From Halomonas llamarensis (GTDB taxonomy: Bacteria; Pseudomonadota; Gammaproteobacteria; Pseudomonadales; Halomonadaceae): 36,790 nucleotides of DNA. A model generated the notes under the pieces. It was given only the letters and a program-made list of their open reading frames with translations. It had not been told where the DNA came from and did not search any database. The stretch covers positions 1 through 36,790 of the forward strand of contig NZ_JAMJPJ010000034.1 in assembly GCF_023555005.1 (NCBI RefSeq). Direction: 5' to 3'. Position numbers and translations under genes: made by a program. Positions 8,801 to 16,878 of the stretch are shown one piece after another (the stretch's first letter is position 1; each line of letters begins with the position of its first letter).

Positions 8801-8911
8801 GTACTGACGAACTTCCATTTCCATTGCAGCCCGTGCGCCCAGCAGGAGTATCAGCAGGCTGACAACCGTCGCCAGAACCGGCCGGTGGATAAATATGTCG
8901 GTGAATCGCAT
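5867..8911 (-). CDS. RND multidrug efflux transporter, inner-membrane pump (HAE1 type)
   Basis: 1014 residues, full length for an AcrB/MexI-type pump. It has the N-terminal cytoplasmic/TM1 start MRFTDIFIHRPVLATVV, a first large periplasmic loop, the TM4 proton-relay pair in AIGLVVDDAIIVVENVHRH, a second periplasmic loop, and the TM10 lysine in LIGVVSKNGILIVEFANQ. The D-D-K triad indicates proton-driven drug export rather than a metal (HME) pump. The N-terminal sequence resembles MexI/MexW-like pumps more than AcrB, a judgement by eye. It is the last gene of a tolC-adaptor-pump operon. Its ATG overlaps the adaptor stop by one base (TAATG), so translation is probably coupled. Confidence 0.95.
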   Translation of the reverse strand: MRFTDIFIHRPVLATVVSLLILLLGARAAMEMEVRQYPELESTTVTVTTAYPGASSDLIKGFITTPLQHAIAEASGIDYLTSTSSQGTSTIQAKMELNYDANAALAEIQAKVASQRNVLPAEAQDPVITSTTGDSTALMYIAFYSEELEVPQITDYLTREVQPKLQALSGVGKAALLGRTFALRVWLNPERLAAVDMTPQQVIAKLRANNYQAAVGNTKGTYTEISMTSDTDVADPDEFRNLVVKQYEGSQIRLQDIARVELGSQTYDQLALYKGQPATYVAIELAPGANPLTVAGLVKTELPEIQSQLPSGLNARLAYDASDFIDDSIKEVIKTLLEALVIVLVVVFLTLGSLRAAIVPSVAVPLSLVGGAFIMLVFGFSLNLLTLLSLVLAIGLVVDDAIIVVENVHRHIEQGESRFEAAINGAREMAVPIIAMTTTLVAVYAPIGFMGGLVGSLFTEFAFTLAGAVVVSGIVALTLSPMLSGMVLKPHGNPGRFEQLVERTFNGLSGAYKSALTSLMKTKSVVVFFAVVVLGSIYFMVTMSQNELAPTEDQGILFYQGLGPQTATLDYLQEHGDEAQNRIASVPGYQEDFMIIGITGPNAVFGGFKMAPWSQRETSQFEAQPKLAAELNKVTGLQTAVFPSPSLPGSGGGLPFQFVITTGNSYEQLNQVADELLGKAMGSGNFMFLQKSINFDRPVTRIKVDRDRVADLGLSMQDIGQTLSSMLGGGYINRFNMEGRSYQVIPQVDQQFRLDEQELNDYQIRADNGELVPLGSVVSFTHNVEPSNRTQFNQQNSLTVQGVIKPGVAAGTAMDYMEQAAAETFPPGFDYDYTGQSRQLANQGNALAVTFFLSLLVIYLVLAAQFESWRDPFIILVSVPMSVAGAMAFIVLGFATMNIYTQVGLITLIGVVSKNGILIVEFANQLQKERGLNKVDAVIEASAIRLRPIIMTSVALIFAMVPLLIAVGPGAESRFAIGLTISAGLGIGTLFTIFVLPAFYILLGREHQGAKEER

Positions 8912-10011
8912 TACTCAGACGCCTCCTGTGGTTGCTCGTCCTTCTGGATCTCGACCTTCTGGCCGTCACGCAGACGGAGCAGCCCCTTGGAAACTACCGT
9001 TTCACCTGCCTTCAGACCAGAGAGCACCGCCGCTTGGGTGTCACGGGTGTCACCGGTGGTGATCGTGCGGCGGCTTACCACCAGGTTGCCACTGTCGTCA
9101 TCTTCGACCACGAACACAAAGTCACCATACGTGTTGTAGGAAATGGCCGTACGCTGCACTGTAACGACTTCGTTATCTTCCGGTTGTCGGGTCTGGATAG
9201 TCGCGAACATGCCCGGCCGCAGGCGGTTTTCTGAGTTATCCAGAGTGGCGCGAATGCGCACGGTACGGGTTTCGGGGTTCACTGACGTGTTAATGGCACT
9301 GACCTTACCCTCGAAAGCCTCATCGGGAACTGCTGCCACGGTTACGCCCACCGGGTAGTCGGTTTCTACCTTGGGCAGATCCTGTTCCGACAGGGTGTAG
9401 TCTGCGTAAATCGGGTCCAGCATGTTGATTTCGACTATCGGTGTGCCGGTAGGCACATATTCGCCTTGATCCACCATGCGGATACCCAACGTGCCGTCGA
9501 ACGGTGCCCGGATGATTTTCTTGTTAAGTTGCGCTTCCGCTTCATTTACCCGGGCCCTGGCTGCGTCAAGGTTAGCCTTGGCTTCGTCGTACTGGGACTG
9601 GGACACGGCACGCTTTTCAAGAAGGTTGGCTATCCGCTGGAAATCCTGTTCTGCCAACTGGGCTTCGGCCCGACGAGTGCGCAGGGCAGCTTGATCGATT
9701 TCCGAATCCAGGCGAATAAGTACGTCGCCCTGTTCAACGGTATCGCCGGAGTCGAAATTGATTTCCTCAATAACGCCGGGCACCTCGTTTGCAACCTCGA
9801 TGCCATTCACCGCCTCGATACTGCCCACCGCCTTGATAGCGGGCGTCCAGCTCGCCTTTCGGGCTTTGGTTGCGGAAATTAGGGTGGGCGGCTGGGCTTG
9901 GGACAACTGCTCTTCCATCTGGCCAAACTGGTAAAATTTGTAGCCGAAGATGCCACCAAACACGACGGCGAGAAAAATGATAACGATCAGAAAGCGGGAA
10001 GCAATGCGCAT
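8911..10011 (-). CDS. RND periplasmic adaptor (membrane fusion protein)
   Basis: 366 residues. An N-terminal membrane anchor (SRFLIVIIFLAVVFGGIFGY, 5-24) with no lipobox means it is anchored by a helix, not lipid. It is followed by the lipoyl half-motif (NGIEVANEVPGVIEEINF), an alpha-helical hairpin rich in A, E, Q and R (about 105-160), the second lipoyl half (IIRAPFDGTLGIRMVDQGEY), and beta-barrel and membrane-proximal domains (TRTVRIRATLDNSENRLRPGMF). It bridges the pump and the outer-membrane channel. It lies 71 bp downstream of the tolC-type gene and overlaps the pump gene by one base. Confidence 0.93.
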   Translation of the reverse strand: MRIASRFLIVIIFLAVVFGGIFGYKFYQFGQMEEQLSQAQPPTLISATKARKASWTPAIKAVGSIEAVNGIEVANEVPGVIEEINFDSGDTVEQGDVLIRLDSEIDQAALRTRRAEAQLAEQDFQRIANLLEKRAVSQSQYDEAKANLDAARARVNEAEAQLNKKIIRAPFDGTLGIRMVDQGEYVPTGTPIVEINMLDPIYADYTLSEQDLPKVETDYPVGVTVAAVPDEAFEGKVSAINTSVNPETRTVRIRATLDNSENRLRPGMFATIQTRQPEDNEVVTVQRTAISYNTYGDFVFVVEDDDSGNLVVSRRTITTGDTRDTQAAVLSGLKAGETVVSKGLLRLRDGQKVEIQKDEQPQEASE

Positions 10012-10082
10012 AGTTCAGGCCCTGTCACTCCGTATCAAGTGATGTAAGTTTCGAAAGGAAAAAAGCAGATCGTCGATAGGCA

Positions 10083-11549
10083 TCAGCGCACTGGCTGTGG
10101 CGGCTCACCGATATCTATCATTTCATCGTAGGGGTCGTCCTCTTCAGGCAAGATGAACTCAACGCTATCACCGTCTAGCCATGTGTTAACTTCTTTTAGC
10201 GCGGCGACATCCAGCGTGCCCGATTGCTGACGCAGGGTCAGCAAATTGATCACATAATCGTAGCGCGCACTGGCGTAATCGGCGATGGCATTGTACAAGT
10301 TTTGCTCAGCATTCAAGACATCGACGATATTGCGCGTCCCGACTTCATAGCCCGCACGCGTGGCGTCTAGCGCACTTTGGTTGGAGACAATCGCTTGCTG
10401 GCGGGCCTCAACGGTGGTCACATCGTTGCTGACCTGGGTATAGCGTGAGCGCACTTGCTGCACGGTTTCTCGTCGCTGATCTTCGAAGTCGTATTGACTT
10501 GCTTCGAGTAAGTAGGTGTTTTCTTGGATAGTCGCGGTGGTGGTGCCGCCGGTGTAAAGCGGAAGGCTCACGCGAACGCCTACCTGGCTATCCGAGTTAT
10601 AGCCCGACACGCCATCGGCATCGTTGTCGCCATAGTTATAATTAGCGAAGGCATTGACCGAAGGAAGGCGCTGCGCCTCAGCCAGAGCCAACCCGCTACG
10701 CGTGAGTTCAACGCCGGCTCGACTTGCAAGCACAACGGGATTTTTCTCAACGGCCAACGCGACCCAGTCATTACGGTCATTCGCAGGAAGCGTGACGGGC
10801 ATCGCCTCGCCCAATGCCTCAATGCTCTCGTAACGCTGACCGGTTAAACGTTCCAGCGCTTCAAAGCGCACTTGGAGATCGCTCTCTGCGGCAATACGGG
10901 TCGCGCGCGACTGATCAAACGCCGCTTTGGCTTCTTCCACTTCAGTAATGGCGATAAGCCCGACTTCAAACTGTTCGCGCGCTTGCTCAAGCTGGCGCCC
11001 AATGGCGCGCTCCTGCGCCCGGCGCGATTCAAGTAGCTCGTGGGCACGTAGAATTTCAAAATAGGCTGAAGCAACATCGATTAACAGTTGCTGTTCTGTG
11101 GCAGCCAGCTGATAAAGCTGCTGATCAATCTGGCGCTCTGTCCGCTCAACTTCACGATTGGCAATAGCATTAAACAGCGCTTGCGTGGCTTCAAGCGATA
11201 CGTTCACGCTATTGATGTTGTCATCGCCACCGCTAGTTAACGCGGTTGTTGCACCAAGTTGATCCCTGCTTTGGCTTTCGTACGCACGGCTATGGGCCAC
11301 ATTGCCGGTGGCATTGATTTGCGGCAATAGCGCGCCTTCCGCCGCCTCGCGGACCGATTCCGTACTCCGGGTCACCAACCGCGCCGACGCAAGCGCCGCG
11401 TTATTATTGAGAGCATCCTGGGTAATGTTAAGTAAATCCGCCGACCACGCGGGGGTTGTCCAAGTCGCCGCTACCAACATCGGCAAAAGTGCGCGTCGCA
11501 TCCAAGCCCCTTTGGGCGTCGATAAAAGAGCAAAAGGGAGTCGCAGCAT
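10083..11549 (-). CDS. TolC-family outer-membrane efflux channel
   Basis: 488 residues from ATG 11549, which has a GAGGAT ribosome binding site seven bases upstream; ATG 11501 is a possible shorter start. The N-terminus shows an export signal (MRRALLPMLVAATWTTPAWSA). The mature protein has the duplicated TolC architecture of long helices: repeat 1 with NNAALASARL, EATQALFNAIANREV and YFEILRAHELLE; repeat 2 with GVRVSLPLYTGG, RSRYTQVSNDVTTVEARQQA, YEVGTRNIVDVLNAEQNLY and YDYVINLLTLRQQSGTL. It ends in an acidic, proline-containing tail. It is the first gene of the efflux operon, so the pump carries its own dedicated channel. Confidence 0.93.
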   Translation of the reverse strand: MLRLPFALLSTPKGAWMRRALLPMLVAATWTTPAWSADLLNITQDALNNNAALASARLVTRSTESVREAAEGALLPQINATGNVAHSRAYESQSRDQLGATTALTSGGDDNINSVNVSLEATQALFNAIANREVERTERQIDQQLYQLAATEQQLLIDVASAYFEILRAHELLESRRAQERAIGRQLEQAREQFEVGLIAITEVEEAKAAFDQSRATRIAAESDLQVRFEALERLTGQRYESIEALGEAMPVTLPANDRNDWVALAVEKNPVVLASRAGVELTRSGLALAEAQRLPSVNAFANYNYGDNDADGVSGYNSDSQVGVRVSLPLYTGGTTTATIQENTYLLEASQYDFEDQRRETVQQVRSRYTQVSNDVTTVEARQQAIVSNQSALDATRAGYEVGTRNIVDVLNAEQNLYNAIADYASARYDYVINLLTLRQQSGTLDVAALKEVNTWLDGDSVEFILPEEDDPYDEMIDIGEPPQPVR

Positions 11550-11585
11550 GTCATCATCCTCATTATGATCAGTCACCAGACACAA

Positions 11586-11606
11586 TATACATACATTGTC
11601 GCATGT
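11586..11606 (-). promoter_or_regulatory. Candidate TetR operator upstream of the efflux operon
   Basis: The core CATACATTGTCGCATGT, preceded by TATA, lies 37 bp upstream of the tolC-type ATG and matches the site upstream of tetR at 18 of 21 positions. On the coding (minus) strand it overlaps a possible -10 hexamer (TATATT), a position suited to repression. It resembles in style the TACATACATT half-sites known for AcrR-type repressors. Confidence 0.5.
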
Positions 11607-11776
11607 TCATAAGCGCTTACCAGGATTCAACGCGATTTTGCACGTTTTTTGCCGTATTCACTTTCTTGTTTTACTGCCTTTTTGGCGCATAACGCACAAA
11701 TCTGAACTACGCTATGTTGCAAAGCAACACGACACCCTGATTGTCGACGTTATCGCTTTAACCAGGAGCCGCCATT

Positions 11777-12685
11777 ATGGATGCCGTTACCATCGTCCCC
11801 GTGGGTTCGCTCGAAATCGCCGTTCGCTTATGGCACCCCAATGCGCCCCATACGGTAATCGCCTGGCATGGTTTAGCGCGGCACGGCGGCGACTTTGAAC
11901 AACTTGCCCGCCGACTCGGCCCCAAATGGCGAGTGCTAGCCCCCGACACGCCGGGGCGGGGGCTTTCAAGCTGGTCTTTTTACCCCGCTCAAGAGTACCT
12001 ATACGCTCACTATATGAAGGTAGCACTTGCCGTGCTGGATCATTTTCAGCTCGATAGTGTGCCCTGGATCGGCACCTCGATGGGCGGGCTTTTAGGCATG
12101 CTGCTTGCGGCTGACAGCGAGGCCGCGCCGCGACTGCAATGTCTCGTGCTCAACGATGTCGGCCCGGAGCTTGACCCGCAGGCGCTTACCCAAATGGCTA
12201 CCTACTTCGGCACTTTTAAGCGTTTTAGTACTTTTAATGCGCTTAAAGACGCACTCAAGGCGAACTATCAGGGCTTTGGCATTCAACATGAAAGCGAGTG
12301 GGATGCGATGGCGGCCAGTAGTGCGCGGCGCCTTCCCGATGGCGCCTGGTCGTTTCATTACGACCCACGCATCGCTGAGCAGTTTATCCATGATACCCCT
12401 CGCGATATGTGGGCGGATTGGGCACACATTCACTGCCCCATGATGCTGATTCGCGGCGAGCACTCACCGCTTTTACGTGTGGAAAGCATGGAAAAAATGC
12501 GTCAAGCCCAGCCTGAAATGGAAACGCTAGAAGCCCCCGGCTGCGGCCATGCCCCTATGCTCAATGTGGAAAGCCAGGTGACGCCGCTGCGCCACTTTCT
12601 CGAACGCCACAGCGAGCGACACAACCCCAACGCAACACCCAACTTATGGCAGCAGTGGATTGAGCGCGTGAAGCGGAGCATTTAA
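11777..12685 (+). CDS. Alpha/beta-hydrolase
   Basis: 302 residues. Canonical fold marks are an HG oxyanion-hole segment (IAWHGLARHGGDF, 28-40), APDTPGRGLSS, the nucleophile elbow WIGTSMGGLLG with Ser101, the acidic strand IRGEHSPLL and the catalytic histidine in GCGHAPML. The substrate is unknown; the family covers esterases, lipases and C-C hydrolases. The ATG follows an AGGAG ribosome binding site. The 3' end overlaps the opposing kinase gene by 3-4 bases (convergent stops sharing TTAA). Confidence 0.88.
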   Translation: MDAVTIVPVGSLEIAVRLWHPNAPHTVIAWHGLARHGGDFEQLARRLGPKWRVLAPDTPGRGLSSWSFYPAQEYLYAHYMKVALAVLDHFQLDSVPWIGTSMGGLLGMLLAADSEAAPRLQCLVLNDVGPELDPQALTQMATYFGTFKRFSTFNALKDALKANYQGFGIQHESEWDAMAASSARRLPDGAWSFHYDPRIAEQFIHDTPRDMWADWAHIHCPMMLIRGEHSPLLRVESMEKMRQAQPEMETLEAPGCGHAPMLNVESQVTPLRHFLERHSERHNPNATPNLWQQWIERVKRSI

Positions 12686-13530
12686 CCCGAAAGTTTGGCC
12701 ACACAACGCTCGACCGCACCACGATAGCCGACGCCGAACAACAGCAAATGATTCAGCAGCGGGTAAAGTTGGAAAAGTGCCTCACGCCGCGGCCAATCGG
12801 CCGGGGCATTGGCGTCCCAGTAGGCTTCGAAAAAGGCCTCCCCCGGCGCGCCAAAAAGCGTCAACATGGCAAGGTCCACCTCGGGAAAATGGTAGTAAAC
12901 CGCCGGGTCAATCAAGGCTGGGCCATCCGGGGTGTGCAGCACGTTACCCGACCACAGATCGCCATGCACAAGGCTTGGCGGTGCATCCGGCAACCACGTC
13001 TCCAGCGTGTCGGCGATGTTCTCAATGCGTGCGCGCAGCGCATGACCCAATAAGCCCCGCTCGTGGCACGCCGCGCTGAGTGGCAGTAGACGCCGCTCGC
13101 GCTGAAACGCACGCCCATCGGCTAACGGGGTGTTAGGTTGCGGCGTGCTGCCGCAGGCGTTATCCCAATGCCAGCCGTGCTGCTCGCCGTGTTTCGCGTG
13201 CAGCACGCGCATGCCTTCGCCTAGCGCGGCAGCATTGCCCCGCCCTTGCGCTGTTAGCGCCTCCATTATCAGCCATTCACCTGCCTGGCCAAGCACGTCG
13301 GGAATCACCAGCGGCGCATTCGCTGCTTTCAGCGCGCGCAGGCCCTCGGCCTCTCCCTGCAAACTGGCAGTATCGTCGTGTTTGACCACTACTGTTCCCT
13401 GTTGCGTTTCGAGCTGGTAGACCGCGGCGATATCGCCACCGCTTAGCGGCTGAAGATCCCCCACCGGCGTCAGCTTCTTTTCTTCTAGCAAGGCCTGTAA
13501 CCTAGCGGGTAATGTTGGAGAGGTAGGCAT
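12682..13530 (-). CDS. Fructosamine kinase family protein (FN3K/YniA-like)
   Basis: 282 residues from ATG 13530 (the frame is open further upstream but the family starts here). The APH-like kinase fold shows LSGGDIAAVYQL (29-40, nucleotide loop), a lysine in VVVK at 50, the Brenner-type catalytic loop SLVHGDLWSGN at about 186-196, and ALIDPAVYYHFPEVDLAM with the metal-binding Asp at 208. FN3K relatives phosphorylate sugar residues attached to protein or small-molecule amines so that the glycation adduct falls off. It is divergent from the YqfO-like gene, with only 16 bp between start codons. Confidence 0.9.
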   Translation of the reverse strand: MPTSPTLPARLQALLEEKKLTPVGDLQPLSGGDIAAVYQLETQQGTVVVKHDDTASLQGEAEGLRALKAANAPLVIPDVLGQAGEWLIMEALTAQGRGNAAALGEGMRVLHAKHGEQHGWHWDNACGSTPQPNTPLADGRAFQRERRLLPLSAACHERGLLGHALRARIENIADTLETWLPDAPPSLVHGDLWSGNVLHTPDGPALIDPAVYYHFPEVDLAMLTLFGAPGEAFFEAYWDANAPADWPRREALFQLYPLLNHLLLFGVGYRGAVERCVAKLSG

Positions 13531-13546
13531 AGCGTAGGAGGCTCCC

Positions 13547-13858
13547 ATGTATAAACTGGCTTTTTTTGTTCCCACCGAAGACGCCGAGCGCGTAAAAGAG
13601 GCCGTCTTTACCACCGGCGCGGGGCGCATCGGCGACTATGAAGCGTGCTGCTTTCAAACCCGAGGGACCGGGCAGTTTCGCCCGCTGGCCGGTGCCAACC
13701 CGCATATCGGCCAAGTCGATGAGCTTGAAAACGTCGAGGAGTTAAAAGTGGAGTTAGTCTGTCAGGATGAACTCATTCGCACCGCTATCGCGGCATTGAA
13801 AGCGGCCCATCCTTACGAAGAACCCGCCTATGAGGCTTGGCTGCTAGCAGATATCTAA
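13547..13858 (+). CDS. YqfO/NIF3-middle-domain-like protein
   Basis: 103 residues. Starts MYKLAFFVPTEDAERVKEAVF and ends AALKAAHPYEEPAYEAW, the hallmark of the CutA-like insert domain of NIF3/YqfO proteins, here as a free-standing protein. The molecular role is unknown; related domains form trimers. It has a perfect AGGAGG ribosome binding site. It is followed after 15 bp by a convergent Nudix gene. Confidence 0.85.
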   Translation: MYKLAFFVPTEDAERVKEAVFTTGAGRIGDYEACCFQTRGTGQFRPLAGANPHIGQVDELENVEELKVELVCQDELIRTAIAALKAAHPYEEPAYEAWLLADI

Positions 13859-13873
13859 TCAAGCCTGTGGTCG

Positions 13874-14431
13874 TTAAGCACTGCCAAAATAACGCTCGCG
13901 GTCTTCTGGGGTAATGGTGCCGATGTGAAGTGGAAAAAGTCTGTTGCCGCGATCAGCATAATAGTGGCGCAACGTCTCTTCGATTGTTGGAAACGCCAAC
14001 GCGTCCCAGGGGATTTCGTGCTCCTCGAATAGGGCAACTTCTTCGCTCTCAGCGCCGGCGTCAAAGCCCCCGATCAAATCAGCACGGAAGATCATGTAGA
14101 CTTGGTTGATATGGGGCAAATCGATCAACGTATAAAGGTTCGCTAACGCCACGTCGGCACATGCCTCTTCACGCGTTTCTCGCACAGCGGCCTGCTGGGT
14201 GGTTTCGGCGTTTTCCATGTAGCCCGCTGGTAACGTCCAGTAGCCTTTGCGCGGTGCAATAGCCCGCCGACAGAGCAACACTTTACTGCCACTCACCGGC
14301 AAAGTACCAGCCACGATACGCGGATTTTGGTAGTGCACAACCCCGCAAGCATCGCAGAGATAGCGCGGACGATCGTCCCCTTGTGGGACGGCAAAACGGA
14401 CTTTCTCACCACACTCACTGCAAAAATTCAT
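13874..14431 (-). CDS. Nudix hydrolase with N-terminal zinc ribbon
   Basis: 185 residues from ATG 14431 (GAGGGTG ribosome binding site). A zinc ribbon with Cys at 4, 7, 26 and 29 (FCSECG, LCDACG) precedes a Nudix domain. The Nudix box runs 70-92 (GYMENAETTQQAAVRETREE). The glycine that usually follows the EE pair is replaced by cysteine (EEACADV), a small departure from GX5EX7REUXEEXGU. It probably hydrolyses a nucleoside diphosphate-linked compound, perhaps NADH-like as for other zinc-ribbon Nudix enzymes; the NudC SQPWPFPxS signature was not found. Confidence 0.88.
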   Translation of the reverse strand: MNFCSECGEKVRFAVPQGDDRPRYLCDACGVVHYQNPRIVAGTLPVSGSKVLLCRRAIAPRKGYWTLPAGYMENAETTQQAAVRETREEACADVALANLYTLIDLPHINQVYMIFRADLIGGFDAGAESEEVALFEEHEIPWDALAFPTIEETLRHYYADRGNRLFPLHIGTITPEDRERYFGSA

Positions 14432-14521
14432 TGCGCACCCTCGGCTGGTCACAACGAAAGCCAACGCTTGACGCCAACACCCGCTGCTGATTAAAAAAGA
14501 AAGAAACCTAATGGAACGCCC

Positions 14522-15175
14522 ATGTTAGAGAAACTGCGTGAACGGCTGCAATACCATGTTCCCCAACGCTTGAATCACGTATCGTTACCGGAAGCGGCGG
14601 TGCTGCTGCCGATTGTCACCCGCGAAGTGCCCACTTTGTTGTTTACCCGCCGGGCCAATCACTTAAGCACGCATAGCGGCCAGGTGGCGTTTCCTGGCGG
14701 TATGCGCGAACCCGAAGACACTGACCTTTACGCCACGGCGCTGCGTGAGGCGCAAGAAGAGATTTCGCTCGCGCCGCCCTTGGTGCAATCTATTGGTCGT
14801 TTGTCGGACGTCATTTCACTGCACGGGATTCGCGTGACGCCGTGGGTCGGGCTGATTCCACCTGATCTGCCACTGAAAGCCGACCCCAATGAACTGGATG
14901 CGATTTTCGAAGTACCGCTGTCGCACTTTATCGACGACCATCGCACCCATACCGACGTCATCACCGTCGACGGCGTGGCCTACTATGTACCGAGCTACCA
15001 CGTCGACGGCTACGTGATCTGGGGACTTTCCGCCATGATGCTGGTGGAGCTTCTTGCCGAAGGCTTTGGTATGTCGATCGACCTGTATCAGAAACCGCCC
15101 GGTGCCTTGCATCACCACCCCGAACGTACGTCGTCTACACGACGTGCTTCCGCTAAGAGAAAACGCCCGTCATGA
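14522..15175 (+). CDS. CoA pyrophosphatase (NudL-type Nudix hydrolase)
   Basis: 217 residues. The UPF0035/CoA-diphosphatase signature LLFTRRANHLSTHSGQVAFP (39-58) directly precedes the Nudix box GGMREPEDTDLYATALREAQ plus EEISL (59-83). Enzymes of this type cleave CoA or oxidised CoA to 4'-phosphopantetheine and 3',5'-ADP. The C-terminal tail is basic and serine-rich. Its last four bases overlap the start of the oxygenase gene (ATGA), so the two are co-translated. Confidence 0.9.
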   Translation: MLEKLRERLQYHVPQRLNHVSLPEAAVLLPIVTREVPTLLFTRRANHLSTHSGQVAFPGGMREPEDTDLYATALREAQEEISLAPPLVQSIGRLSDVISLHGIRVTPWVGLIPPDLPLKADPNELDAIFEVPLSHFIDDHRTHTDVITVDGVAYYVPSYHVDGYVIWGLSAMMLVELLAEGFGMSIDLYQKPPGALHHHPERTSSTRRASAKRKRPS

Positions 15176-15840
15176 CGCCGACCACACTGACTTCACCGGC
15201 GCTGTTTTGCCCCGCGACAATCAATGCGCTCGCCGACGCGCTTGTCGAACAAGGCTGGTACGTGGGCAAAAACGTCATCGACGCCGAACTGTGCCACACC
15301 TTGTATCATGAGCTTTCACATTTAGCGCACCACAAGGGCTTGAGCGAAGCGGGCGTCGGGCGTGGCAGTGAGCACCACCTGCGCAAGGATATTCGTGGCG
15401 ACGCCATTCGCTGGCTAAACCGTGAAAGTGAAGCCCAACGCCAGTACCTCGCGGGCATGGCAGCGCTTCAGCAGACGCTGAACCAAGCGCTGTTTTTAGG
15501 CTTGTTCGAGCATGAGGCTCACTTTGCCCATTACCCGCCGGGGGCATTTTACCAGCGCCACGTTGACAGTTTCCGCGGGCGTGCTAACAGAGTGGTCTCA
15601 ACGGTCGGTTACTTGACCCCCAACTGGCCCGTCGATGGCGGCGGTGAGATGGTGATTTACCACCCGGAGAACCCTGAGCAGGAGGTCGCCCGCATCACCC
15701 CTGAAGCTGGCACCTTTGCCTGTTTCCTCTCGGCCACCATCCCCCACGAAGTGCTCCCCACCCGCGTGGCGCGCGCAAGCATTGCCGGCTGGTTTCGCCG
15801 AAACGCGTCGATGGGTGGCATTCTCGACCCGGCGCGATAG
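15172..15840 (+). CDS. 2-oxoglutarate/Fe(II)-dependent oxygenase
   Basis: 222 residues. A prolyl-4-hydroxylase-like double-stranded beta-helix: HFAHYPPGAFYQRHVDSF with iron ligands H130 and D132, STVGYLTPNW, GGGEMVIY, the third ligand H192 in TIPHEVLPT, and an arginine in the RVARASIAGWFRR segment for 2-oxoglutarate. It probably hydroxylates a protein or small molecule; the target is unknown. It is translationally coupled to the NudL gene by an ATGA overlap. Confidence 0.87.
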   Translation: MTPTTLTSPALFCPATINALADALVEQGWYVGKNVIDAELCHTLYHELSHLAHHKGLSEAGVGRGSEHHLRKDIRGDAIRWLNRESEAQRQYLAGMAALQQTLNQALFLGLFEHEAHFAHYPPGAFYQRHVDSFRGRANRVVSTVGYLTPNWPVDGGGEMVIYHPENPEQEVARITPEAGTFACFLSATIPHEVLPTRVARASIAGWFRRNASMGGILDPAR

Positions 15841-15996
15841 ATAAATGCATGATACTCACGATGCTCTTTAGGCCCGTGCAATCCCACCACGACTGCCAGC
15901 ATAGCCATTGTCGATGACGACCAAGCGCTCAACGGTCTCTTGGACGGCGTTTTCAATTTGCTCTTGGGTCGCGTCTTACGACGTTAAGTCATCAAG

Positions 15997-16875
15997 TCAT
16001 TCACCACTATCTTCTGGTGGCGCAACATTGAGCAGCGAATTTTCCGGTTCATTGGCCGCGAGCTCGTCGATGCGTCGTTTTCCACGCTCTTCGGTAGCCT
16101 CGCTTAAATCAATATTGATCTCAACGCGGCGATTTTGGGCGCGCCCTTCCACCGTGTCATTAGATGCACGTGGCTCGGTATCAGCAAACCCTTGCACCAT
16201 CAGGCGCTCGGCGGTAAGTTCCTCGTTAAGGAGCAAAATATTCGCGACCGACGCCGCCCGCATTGCGGACAAATCCCAGTTGCTATCAAAGCGCGCCGTG
16301 CGAATCGGCACGTTATCAGTATGCCCTTCAATCGCCACGGTGCCCGGTAGACCCGCAAAGATATCCGACATATCCACGAGTAACTCAGCAAACGAAGATG
16401 TCACGTTGTCCGAGCCCGACATAAAGCTGCCACGCTCCTGGATACGAATGACGACCCGCAAGTCATCCACTTCAACGTTTGTGACCTCGCTATTGCCGGT
16501 ATCTTCTAACAAGGTGCGGACCTCTTCCGCCACCTCTAGCGTTTGCTGGCGGCGCTGCGCCTCAAGGATCTGCCGCGCAGACTCCAAATGCGGCTGCTCT
16601 TCCATGGTTTGCTGACGAATTTGATCCAGTAGCGTGCGGTCCGGCACCGCCGGGGAAAACTGATCCAAAGCCGCGCTGGTGCCCTTGGGGATCTGCATCG
16701 CTTCAATGTCGCGCTGTACCCCAAAGGCCTTGGAGAGTTCCCCGGCAATACGGCGAAACTTTTCTGCATCCACTTCGGCAAACGACAGCAGCAGAACAAA
16801 AAAGCACAGCAGCAGCGTCATCAAGTCAGCATACGTGACCATCCACTGCGGGACATTCGACTTATTATCACTCAT
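15997..16875 (-). CDS. pomB: Flagellar motor stator protein PomB/MotB
   Basis: 292 residues. A short N-terminus is followed by one transmembrane helix PQWMVTYADLMTLLLCFFVL with the ion-binding Asp17. Then come a plug/linker region (SFAEVDAEKFRRIAGELSKAFGVQ) and an OmpA-like peptidoglycan-binding domain (IEGHTDNVP, NWDLSAMRAASV, QGFADTEP, GRAQNRRVEI). The AEVDxxKFRxIAG...FGVQ stretch resembles Vibrio PomB more than E. coli MotB, so a sodium-driven stator is inferred. It starts three bases after the pomA stop. The C-terminus is longer than usual and acidic. Confidence 0.9.
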   Translation of the reverse strand: MSDNKSNVPQWMVTYADLMTLLLCFFVLLLSFAEVDAEKFRRIAGELSKAFGVQRDIEAMQIPKGTSAALDQFSPAVPDRTLLDQIRQQTMEEQPHLESARQILEAQRRQQTLEVAEEVRTLLEDTGNSEVTNVEVDDLRVVIRIQERGSFMSGSDNVTSSFAELLVDMSDIFAGLPGTVAIEGHTDNVPIRTARFDSNWDLSAMRAASVANILLLNEELTAERLMVQGFADTEPRASNDTVEGRAQNRRVEINIDLSEATEERGKRRIDELAANEPENSLLNVAPPEDSGE

Positions 16876-16878
16876 AAC

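Noticed and set aside
15841..15996. Short minus-strand frame (about 34 codons, containing ENAVQETVERLVVDNGYAGS)
   Set aside because: It is bounded by stop codons on both sides without a start codon and could not be matched to any family. It may be a gene relic, but this cannot be supported.
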